A DNA stretch of 64,000 nucleotides. Origin: F1-120-MAGs118 sp013360535. GTDB lineage: Bacteria; Planctomycetota; UBA1135; GCA-002686595. Position numbers and translations under genes: made by a program. Numbering within the stretch: position 1 is the stretch's first letter; each line of letters begins with the position of its first letter. Where the stretch lies: the NCBI GenBank assembly GCA_026647215.1, contig JAPKHC010000018.1:147552-211551 (forward strand), written 5' to 3'. Positions 46,357 to 53,332 of this stretch are shown piece after piece. A model generated the notes under the pieces. It ran no database searches. It was given only the letters and a program-made list of their open reading frames with translations, and had not been told where the DNA came from.

Positions 46357-48360
46357 TCAGTTGCCGATCGAGATGTCGCGGTTGGTGACGAGGCCCTCGC
46401 CGACGCGGACTTGGATCTCGCTCAGGCCCTGTTCGACGATCTGGCTGATCGCGTCGCCGGCGGCGCCCGAGGAGCGGGCGGCGGTCATGCGGTAGTCGCC
46501 GGGGCGAACGTGCGTGAACTCGAAGCGGCCCTCGGCGTCGGTGCGCGCGGTGTACTGGTCCTGCGCGGCCATCGAGAACAGGTGCACGACGCAGCGCTGG
46601 CCGGGCTTGCCGGTGGCGTCGACGACCTTGCCCTGCACGGTGCCGCCGGAGTAGATCTGCACCTGACCGATGTCGTTGGTCGCGCCTTCGACGACCACGA
46701 TGTCCGCGGCCCAGCCCGAGGCGTACTCGGGGTGCTCGAGCTGCAGGCGGTAGCGGCCGGGGTTGAGGAGCTTGATCTCGAACAGGCCGTCGGCGCCGGT
46801 GCGGACCTTCCGCTCGGTGGTGCGCGAGGCGACCATGTTCTCGAGGAAGGGATCCATCGCCATCGCTTCGGGCAGGTCGCCGTCGCGCGAGGTGACGGTC
46901 GCGCCGGTGATGCCCTTGCCCGAGGCGCCGTCGACGAGCCGACCCTTGATCGTGCCGCCCTTGGAGAGCTGGATCGTGACCGGCGGCTGCTGGGCGCCGT
47001 CGACGACCGAGAAGGTGTCGGAGACCTTCGAGGCGTAGCCGCTGGCGGTGACCTTGATGGCGAAGTTGCCCGGATCGACGCCGACCAGCGTGAAGGAGCC
47101 GTCTTCCGAGCCCTTGACGGTCTCGCGCACCTCGGTCGGCTCGTAGCTGACCGGCGCGCTGCCCTGGATCGGCACGGCGGTGTTGACGTGCAGCAGGCTG
47201 ACCTTGAAGTCGCGGATCGGCTGGCCGCTGGTGGCGTCGACCACGCGGCCGGGGATCGCGCCCTGCTTGATCATCTCGATCTGCACGTTCAGGTCGTCCG
47301 CGGCGACGCGCGTCTGGCGCGCCATGCGGTAGCCCTTGGCCTGCACCATCAGGATGAACGAGCTCATCGCGAGCCCGTCGATCTGGAAGTTGCCGTTCTC
47401 GTCGGTGAGCACGTCCCCGCGCGACGACACGTTCGAGCCGTAGTTGATCGCGTACACCTTGGCGCCCGCGATGCCCTCGTTGCCCGGGCCGAACACGCGC
47501 CCGGCGATCGGGTGGCCGAGGTTGAGCGTGAAGTTGCGCTCGACGATCTCACCGGGCGTGCCGACGAACGTGACGTCGTGATGGATCTGGCGCTCGAAAC
47601 CATCCGCCCAGGCCGACACGATGCGCGGGCCGGCGGAGATGTTGCGGAACTCGAAGAAGCCCTGCGCGTCGGTCTTGACCGTCAGGCGGTCGGGGCTCGC
47701 CATCTCGATGCCCATCATGTAGGCCGAGTCGACGTCGACGATCGCGTTGGGCAGCGGACCGCCCTGGAAGTCGGACACGAAGCCCTTGAAGACCGAGCCC
47801 TGCGCGAGCACGAGGTCGGGGGCGCGCACGTCGCCGGTCTTGGGGACGCGCAGGCCCTCTTCCTGCACCGAGGCGTACTCGGGGTGCGAGGCCATCAGGT
47901 AGTAGCTGCGCGCCGGGTCGACGCCGCGGAACACGTAGGCGCCCTTGGCGTCGGTGGTGGTCGTGAGGAACTTGCCGCTGGTCTCGCGGTTGGAGAACCA
48001 GTCCATCGCGATCGACTCGCCCATCAGGGCGTCGAGCGAGATCTTGACCGTCGCGCCCTCGACCGCGGCGCCGGCGGGGTTGAGCACGACGCCGACGACG
48101 CGCGCGTTGCCGGTCGTCGGTTCCACGATCTCGGTCGAGCCTTCGTCGACCGGCTCTTCGGCGGCGACCTCGCGGGCGGCGTTCTCGGCCGGCGCGTTGA
48201 CACGCTCGGGACCGTTCGAGGGCTCGACCGCGACCGGGGTCTTCTCGGGCGTGACCTCGACGATGTCCTGCTCCCCGGCGGGGGTGCGGTTGAACATCAC
48301 GACGGTGATCGCCGCAAAGATGGCGAGGACGACGACGAGGAGGAGCGCGACTTTCTTCAT
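46357..48360 (-). CDS. Membrane-anchored protein with six carboxypeptidase-regulatory-like modules
   Basis: 667 residues. KKVALLLVVVLAIFAAITVV is an N-terminal membrane anchor, followed by a Pro/Glu-rich spacer of about 70 residues. Then six beta-sandwich modules of the CarboxypepD_reg/CNA-B type each begin with a similar strand: VVGVVLNPAGAAVEGATVKI, VFKGFVSDFQGGPLPNAIVD, IAGRVFGPGNEGIAGAKVYA, IPGRVVDATSGQPIRDFKVS, IKGRLVDGASGKGITGATVT and VQGKVVDATGKPGQRCVVHL. Each continues with a DAxGxF or DGSFTL turn (TDAQGFFEFRNIS, TDENGNFQIDG, TGADGLFEIKLL). These modules form extended adhesive or structural stalks at the cell surface. The strong terminator at 46298-46335 follows the gene. Confidence 0.85.
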   Translation of the reverse strand: MKKVALLLVVVLAIFAAITVVMFNRTPAGEQDIVEVTPEKTPVAVEPSNGPERVNAPAENAAREVAAEEPVDEGSTEIVEPTTGNARVVGVVLNPAGAAVEGATVKISLDALMGESIAMDWFSNRETSGKFLTTTTDAKGAYVFRGVDPARSYYLMASHPEYASVQEEGLRVPKTGDVRAPDLVLAQGSVFKGFVSDFQGGPLPNAIVDVDSAYMMGIEMASPDRLTVKTDAQGFFEFRNISAGPRIVSAWADGFERQIHHDVTFVGTPGEIVERNFTLNLGHPIAGRVFGPGNEGIAGAKVYAINYGSNVSSRGDVLTDENGNFQIDGLAMSSFILMVQAKGYRMARQTRVAADDLNVQIEMIKQGAIPGRVVDATSGQPIRDFKVSLLHVNTAVPIQGSAPVSYEPTEVRETVKGSEDGSFTLVGVDPGNFAIKVTASGYASKVSDTFSVVDGAQQPPVTIQLSKGGTIKGRLVDGASGKGITGATVTSRDGDLPEAMAMDPFLENMVASRTTERKVRTGADGLFEIKLLNPGRYRLQLEHPEYASGWAADIVVVEGATNDIGQVQIYSGGTVQGKVVDATGKPGQRCVVHLFSMAAQDQYTARTDAEGRFEFTHVRPGDYRMTAARSSGAAGDAISQIVEQGLSEIQVRVGEGLVTNRDISIGN

Positions 48361-48387
48361 GGTCTCGAGGAGGTTCTGTCTGGGGGC

Positions 48388-48409
48388 CCGCAGGCCAGCT
48401 GGCCTGCGG
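48388..48409. promoter_or_regulatory. 22-bp perfect palindrome upstream of the 46357-48360 gene
   Basis: ccgcaggccag (48388-48398) is followed directly by its reverse complement ctggcctgcgg (48399-48409), with no loop. It lies 28-49 bases before the ATG at 48360. A symmetric site of this size in a promoter or 5' leader is a good operator candidate for a dimeric repressor; a chance palindrome in GC-rich DNA is the alternative. Confidence 0.4.
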
Positions 48410-48526
48410 CGGGGGCGGTTTCCGGGGTGCCGGAGGGCCCTGTGCCGTGGTTGGAGCCCTTGGACGACGGTGGGGTGCCTTGGATTCCCGGCGCGGGCCG
48501 AAAGTGGGACGGACGGGTGGGCCGGG

Positions 48527-49090
48527 CTACTTGGGAGCGGGGCTCGCCGGGGGCTTAGCGGGGGTGCCGAGCGACGGGTCCTCGTCGAGCAGCGGGCCGG
48601 GCCAGAAGGCCTCGTGCCGGATCTGCCAGCCGAGGAAGTAGGCGAACACCACCAGCTCGAACTCGAGCTTGCGGAAGACCTCGATCTCCATCGAGCGCCC
48701 GATCACGCCCCCGGTCAGGCGGGCGAGCTCGCCCGTGCGGGGGGCCTGGATCGTCCAGCCGGTCCGCAGGCCCGAGAGCGGCAGCATGCGCAGGGGGCGC
48801 GAGCCGGTGTGGAGCACGATTTCGCGGCGCAGGAAGCTCGAGCGCAGCGACGAGCCGAGCCATTCGCGGCCGACGGTCCACAGCGAGAACTGCGAGCGCA
48901 GGATGCCCGGATCGCGGCGGAAGTGGAGGACCTCACCCTTGTTCGGGCTCCACTCGCCCCGGTCGATCATGCCCCAGCGGTTGCGGTGCACGGTGAGCGC
49001 GCCGACCTCGCCTTCGGGGCCGGTCAGGCGGTGCGTCGTGGTCCACAGGCCCGACACGCGGGTCTGGTAGGTGGCGATGGGGTCGGCCAT
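48527..49090 (-). CDS. Conserved-looking protein of unknown function
   Basis: 187 residues. Beta-rich N-terminus with repeating strands: TRVSGLWTTTHRLTGPEGEV, GALTVHRNRWGMIDRGEWSP, GSSLRSSFLRREIVLHTGSR, LRTGWTIQAPRTGELARLTG; C-terminus LEFELVVFAYFLGWQIRHEA then a Pro/Ala tail. The strand pattern recalls the tubby/LURP-one-like or scramblase-like barrel but I cannot confirm this. No signal peptide. It shares the strand with iscS-like gene 80 bp upstream. Confidence 0.6.
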   Translation of the reverse strand: MADPIATYQTRVSGLWTTTHRLTGPEGEVGALTVHRNRWGMIDRGEWSPNKGEVLHFRRDPGILRSQFSLWTVGREWLGSSLRSSFLRREIVLHTGSRPLRMLPLSGLRTGWTIQAPRTGELARLTGGVIGRSMEIEVFRKLEFELVVFAYFLGWQIRHEAFWPGPLLDEDPSLGTPAKPPASPAPK

Positions 49091-49170
49091 GGGCGGGGGC
49101 GGAAAGTCTAGATCGGGCGGGGTCCCAATCCAGCCTGAGCCCGAGGGGCTCCGGCCGGCCCCCGGGTGGG

Positions 49171-50325
49171 TCAGGGGACGCCGGCGAGGGCCCGCAGGCG
49201 GCCGACGGTGTCGACGAGGACCGCGAGCGCGGCCTCGACCTCGGCCTCGGTCGTCATCCGCGACAGCGACAGGCGCACGCTGGAAGAGGCTTCGGGGCCG
49301 TCGAGGCCCATGGCGACCAGCACGTGCGACGGGCGGTGGCGCGAGGAGGAGCAGGCGGCGCCCGTCGAGACGCACAGGCCCTCGTCGGAAGCGAGCCCGA
49401 CCAGCGCCTCGCCGGAAATGCCGGGGAAGCGCAGGTTCGACGTGTTGGCGACGCGCGGGGCGCCGCCGCCGTGGACGAGCGTGCCGGGCAGGCGCTCCTG
49501 CAGCTCGCGCTCGAGCCGGTCGCGCAGGGCGGCGAGGCGCCGCGGGCCGTCGCTCGCGAGCCAGTCGCGCGCGAGCGTCGCCGCGCGCCCGAACCCGACG
49601 ATGCCGGGCACGTTCTCCGTGCCGCCGCGGTGCTCGGACTCCTGCGGGCCGCCGCGCAGGAGCGGCTCGAGCGCGACGCCGCGCCGCACGTACAACGCGC
49701 CGACGCCCTTGGGCCCGTGCAGCTTGTGCGCGCTGAACGACGCGAGGTCGCAGCCGAGCGCCTCGAGGTCGAGCGGCAGCTTGCCGCAGGCCTGCACCGC
49801 GTCGACGTGGAACCACGCTCCAACTTCGTGCGCGCGTGCGGCGACGCCGGTGAGGTCGTGGACCACGCCCGTCTCGTTGTTGACGGCCATCGCGCTCACC
49901 AGCGCGGTGCGCTCGTCGAGCGCGGCGCACAACTCCCGCGGGTCGAGCCGACCTTCGCCGTCGACGCCGATGCGCACGACCTCGAAGCCCTGGCGTTCGG
50001 CGATCGCGAGCGGCTCGAGCACCGCCGGATGCTCGACGGTCGTCGTCACCACGCGCCGCCGCGCCGGATCGCGCGCGAGCGCAGCGTGCACGGCCGTGTT
50101 GTTGCTCTCGGTCGCGCCGGAGGTGAACACGATGCGGCTGGGGGAGCCCGCGCCGACGAGCCGCGCGAGCGCAGCGCGCGCCGCCGCAATGCCCTTCGCC
50201 GCCGCCTCGCCGTGGCTGTGCAGGCTCGAGGCGTTGCCGAAATGCTCGGCAAAATAGGGCCACATCGCCGCGAGCACCTCGGGCGCGGGGGCGGTGGTCG
50301 CGTTGTTGTCGAAGTACAGCGTCAC
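49171..50325 (-). CDS. Cysteine desulfurase, NifS/IscS family
   Basis: 384 residues from the GTG at 50325, which puts TLYFDNNATTAPAPEVLAAM at the N-terminus as in the family; a TTG at 50358 would add 11 residues. PLP-dependent motifs: FTSGATESNNTAVHAALARD, TTTVEHPAVLEPLAIAERQG, VNNETGVVHDLTGVAARAHE, HVDAVQACGKLPLDL, SFSAHKLHGPKGVGALYVRR with the Schiff-base Lys, RGGTENVPGIVGFGRAATLA, and the active Cys in STGAACSSSRHRPSHVL. It releases sulfur from cysteine for Fe-S clusters and thiolation. No iscU or iscA is adjacent; the MerR gene is 37 bp upstream on the same strand. Confidence 0.93.
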   Translation of the reverse strand: MTLYFDNNATTAPAPEVLAAMWPYFAEHFGNASSLHSHGEAAAKGIAAARAALARLVGAGSPSRIVFTSGATESNNTAVHAALARDPARRRVVTTTVEHPAVLEPLAIAERQGFEVVRIGVDGEGRLDPRELCAALDERTALVSAMAVNNETGVVHDLTGVAARAHEVGAWFHVDAVQACGKLPLDLEALGCDLASFSAHKLHGPKGVGALYVRRGVALEPLLRGGPQESEHRGGTENVPGIVGFGRAATLARDWLASDGPRRLAALRDRLERELQERLPGTLVHGGGAPRVANTSNLRFPGISGEALVGLASDEGLCVSTGAACSSSRHRPSHVLVAMGLDGPEASSSVRLSLSRMTTEAEVEAALAVLVDTVGRLRALAGVP

Positions 50326-50362
50326 GGCCAGTGGGCGGCCGCGGACGGCGCGCCGCAAGTTC

Positions 50363-50854
50363 CTAGAAGAGCGCGCTGACCTTGGCGGGCAGGGGTTCGC
50401 CGGTGATCACGCACGGCTCGCAGAAGTTGTTGCCCATGGCGGGCATCACGCGGCAACCCTCGCAGTCGGTCAGCTTGCAGGTCGCGGCGGCGAGGCGCGT
50501 GCGCTGCTCCTCGAGCGCGGCGATGCGCTCCTTCAGCAAACGATCCTGTTCCGCCAGGGCCTCGCGCACGCGCTTCAAGTACAGCGGACGGTCGGCGGCG
50601 TTCTCGCGCGTCGCCATCAGCTCGCGGATGCGATCGAGATGCAGGCCGAGCTCCTGCAGGTCGCGGATCATGTTGAGGCGGTGCAGGTCCGTCTCGCGGT
50701 AGTAGCGGAAGCCACCTTGGCTGCGGTGCGCCGGCTGGAGGAGACCGAGCTCCTCGTAGTAGCGCAGCGTGCGCAGGTTGGTGCCGGCGATGCGGGCGAA
50801 GTCGCCGATCTTCAGGAACTCGGGGCCCGGCGGTAGGGAGTCGCGCTCGGTCAT
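50363..50854 (-). CDS. MerR-family regulator with Cys-rich C-terminal tail
   Basis: 163 residues. N-terminal winged helix of MerR: LKIGDFARIAGTNLRTLRYY, EELGLLQPAHRSQGGFRYYR, LNMIRDLQELGLHLDRIREL. A coiled coil of dimerisation follows (LKRVREALAEQDRLLKERIA; ALEEQRTRLAAATCKLTDCE). The tail has CKLTDCEGC then NNFCEPCVI, six cysteines in all, a plausible metal or Fe-S/redox sensor. It lies 37 bp upstream of the cysteine desulfurase on the same strand, so both may be one transcript. Confidence 0.9.
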   Translation of the reverse strand: MTERDSLPPGPEFLKIGDFARIAGTNLRTLRYYEELGLLQPAHRSQGGFRYYRETDLHRLNMIRDLQELGLHLDRIRELMATRENAADRPLYLKRVREALAEQDRLLKERIAALEEQRTRLAAATCKLTDCEGCRVMPAMGNNFCEPCVITGEPLPAKVSALF

Positions 50855-51092
50855 GGTGCGTGGTGGGAGGCGCGCGTGGGGGAGAGGCTCGCGTGCGTCG
50901 GAAGGCTACCCCAACTCTCTCGTGATGGTCCAATTTCCGGTGCGAAGCTGCCCGCGCGGGGCCCGGAAAGGGGTGCGGGAGCGGCGGGCGCTTGATTTCC
51001 GACCCCGGTTGAACGAATCCTCTCGGCCCGTTCGAGAGCGTTCCCCGGCCGCCGTCGCGGTCCGCGGAGCCCTCGGAACGACGACCACCTCC

Positions 51093-51779
51093 ATGATCTT
51101 CGACCCCCTCTACCTGCTGCTCACCCTTCCCGCCCTCGCGTTCAGCCTGTGGGCCCAGTGGAAGGTCAAGTCGACCTTCGCCAAGTACCAGCGCGTCGGC
51201 GTCTCGTCGCGCATGAGCGGCGCCGAGGCGGCCGCGGCGGTGTTGCGCGCGAGCGGGCTGCCCGGCCTCTCGGTCGAGCGCCATCAGGGTTTCCTCTCCG
51301 ACCACTACGACCCGACCACGCGCACGCTGCGGCTCTCGCCGGACGTGTACGACGGCGCGTCGGTGTCGGCGGTCGCGGTCGCGGCCCACGAGGCCGGCCA
51401 CGCGCTGCAGCACGCGGCGAACTACGGGCCGCTCACGCTGCGCTCGAAGCTCGTGCCCGTCGTGCAGTACGGCTCGGCCCTGTGGTACCTGCCGTTCGTG
51501 CTCGGCGCGATCATGAACCTGTCCGGGCTGATGTGGCTCAGCATCGCACTGTTCTCCGGCGTCGTGCTGTTCCAGCTCGTGACGCTGCCGACGGAGTTCG
51601 ACGCTTCGAAGCGCGCGCGAGCGGTGCTCGTGTCGACGGGCATCGTCTCGTCGTTCGAGGAAGAAGAAGGCGTCGGGCGCGTGCTTAACGCGGCGGCGAT
51701 GACCTATGTCGCGGCGCTGGTCGCGTCGCTGATGCAGCTGCTGTACATGATCCTGCGCGCGCAGAGCAGCAGGGACTAG
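51093..51779 (+). CDS. Membrane zinc metallopeptidase, YugP/DUF2268-like (Peptidase_Mx)
   Basis: 228 residues. FDPLYLLLTLPALAFSLWAQ is the N-terminal helix, followed by KSTFAKYQRVGVSSRMSGAE, then LSVERHQGFLSDHYDPTTRT and LRLSPDVYDGASVSAVAVAA, which lead into the zinc site AAHEAGHALQHAANYGPLTL (HExxH). Later helices: YLPFVLGAIMNLSGLMWLSI and SIALFSGVVLFQLVTLPTEF, with DASKRARAVL after it. This is the YugP family of membrane metalloproteases. Substrate unknown. Confidence 0.92.
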   Translation: MIFDPLYLLLTLPALAFSLWAQWKVKSTFAKYQRVGVSSRMSGAEAAAAVLRASGLPGLSVERHQGFLSDHYDPTTRTLRLSPDVYDGASVSAVAVAAHEAGHALQHAANYGPLTLRSKLVPVVQYGSALWYLPFVLGAIMNLSGLMWLSIALFSGVVLFQLVTLPTEFDASKRARAVLVSTGIVSSFEEEEGVGRVLNAAAMTYVAALVASLMQLLYMILRAQSSRD

Positions 51780-51800
51780 CACAGGACTCGCGGGGAAATC

Positions 51801-51838
51801 CGGCGCGCGGCGCGGGCTCTGGCCCGTGCCGCGCGCCG
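51801..51838 (+). terminator. Hairpin after the YugP-type gene
   Basis: cggcgcgcggcgcggg (51801-51816) pairs with cccgtgccgcgcgccg (51823-51838) at 15 of 16 positions plus one G-T, with a 6-base loop, 22 bases after the stop at 51779. It is followed by tcgttagg, so the T tail is weak. It separates this gene from pgi. Confidence 0.6.
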
Positions 51839-51889
51839 TCGTTAGGCTCGGCTGCTCTCACGCCGCAACGATCAAAAGAGGAGTTCGCC

Positions 51890-53281
51890 ATGGAGCAGCT
51901 GGTTCTCGACTACACGCATGCGATGGCCGATGTCGTGGGGCCCGAGCATGGGCTGACGCGCGCGGAGCTCGCCGATTGCGCGGCGGCGTCGAAGATCGCG
52001 CTGGCGGCGGTGCAGGCGCGGCGCACGAAGGACCTGCGCTGGCTGGACTTGCCCTACCAGACGAGCGTGCACGAGCAGGTGCTCGACTACGCCGACCGCA
52101 TGGCCGGGCGTTTCCAGAACATCGTGGTGTGCGGCATCGGCGGCTCGGCGCTGGGTACGATCGCGCTGCAGCAGGCGCTCAACTCGCCCTACCACAACCT
52201 CGGCGCGCGCCAGTCGCTGCCGCGGCTCTTCGTGCTCGACAACATCGACCCCGACCTGATCGGCGAGTTCCTCGCGCAGTTCGATCCGTCGGAGTGCCTG
52301 TTCAACGTGATCTCGAAGTCGGGCACGACGGCCGAGACCACGTCGCAGTTCCTGATCTTCCAGCAGGCGCTGATCGAGCGCCTGGGCCGCAAGGAGCACG
52401 TCGAGCACCTGTGCGTGACCACCGACGAGTCCAAGGGCGTGATGCGCGAGATCGTGCGCCGCGAGGGCTACCAGTCGTTCGTCGTGCCCGAGGGCGTCGG
52501 CGGGCGCTTCAGCGTGCTCTCGCCGGTCGGGCTCGTGCCGCTCGCGCTCGCGGGCATCGACATCAAGGGCGTGCTCAAGGGTGCGGCCGACATGGACGCG
52601 CGCTGCCGCAACGAGGACTTCCACTCGAACCCGGCGCAGGTCTACGCGGCGATCCAGTGGCTGATGCAGGCGCGCAAGCGCAAGCCGATGAGCGTGACGT
52701 TCTCGTACAGCCAGCGGCTCGCGCTGCTCGCGGACTGGTATGCGCAGCTGCTCGCCGAGTCGATCGGCAAGCGCCAGAGCCGCAAGGGCGTCGACGTGTT
52801 CGCGGGCCCGACGCCGATCCGCGCGCTCGGCGTCACCGACCAGCACAGCCAGATGCAGCTCTACACCGAGGGCCCGCACGACAAGTGGTTCACGCTGCTC
52901 TCGGTCGAGCGCTCGGACTACTCCGTGCCGATCCCGGCCGCCTACGCGGACCTCGAGGCGATCCGTTACCTCGGCGACCGCACGCTGAACGAGCTGTTCG
53001 CCGCCGAACGCGACGGCGCGCGTGTCGCGCTCACCGCTGCGCAGCGCCCGAGTGTCACCTTCCACTTCCCCAAGGTGAACCCGCACGCCATCGGCCAGTA
53101 CATCCAGTGCCTCGAGATCGCCGTCGCGCTGATGGGCGAGCACTACGACGTCGACGCCTTCGACCAACCCGGCGTCGAAGCCGGCAAGATCGCCGCTTAT
53201 GCGCTCATGGGCCGCACCGGCTTCGAGGCGAAGAAAGCCGAGATCGAATCCGCGGCGCCGAGCTCGCGCTTGCGCGTGTAG
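51890..53281 (+). CDS. pgi: Glucose-6-phosphate isomerase
   Basis: 463 residues, of the shorter bacterial type. AGAGGAG lies ahead of the ATG. Motifs: IVVCGIGGSALGTIALQQAL, LFNVISKSGTTAETTSQFLI (phosphate-binding loop), FVVPEGVGGRFSVLSPVGLV, FSYSQRLALLADWYAQLLAE with the family helix before ESIGK, GVTDQHSQMQLYTEGPHDKW with the catalytic His, and NPHAIGQYIQCLEIAVALMG near the end. Interconverts glucose-6-P and fructose-6-P in glycolysis and gluconeogenesis. It stands alone, between the hairpin at 51801 and the kinase gene 51 bp downstream. Confidence 0.95.
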   Translation: MEQLVLDYTHAMADVVGPEHGLTRAELADCAAASKIALAAVQARRTKDLRWLDLPYQTSVHEQVLDYADRMAGRFQNIVVCGIGGSALGTIALQQALNSPYHNLGARQSLPRLFVLDNIDPDLIGEFLAQFDPSECLFNVISKSGTTAETTSQFLIFQQALIERLGRKEHVEHLCVTTDESKGVMREIVRREGYQSFVVPEGVGGRFSVLSPVGLVPLALAGIDIKGVLKGAADMDARCRNEDFHSNPAQVYAAIQWLMQARKRKPMSVTFSYSQRLALLADWYAQLLAESIGKRQSRKGVDVFAGPTPIRALGVTDQHSQMQLYTEGPHDKWFTLLSVERSDYSVPIPAAYADLEAIRYLGDRTLNELFAAERDGARVALTAAQRPSVTFHFPKVNPHAIGQYIQCLEIAVALMGEHYDVDAFDQPGVEAGKIAAYALMGRTGFEAKKAEIESAAPSSRLRV

Positions 53282-53332
53282 CCGCGACGCAGCGCGAGCT
53301 CGGCGCCGCGGCGGATAGGATCGGGGGCCCCC

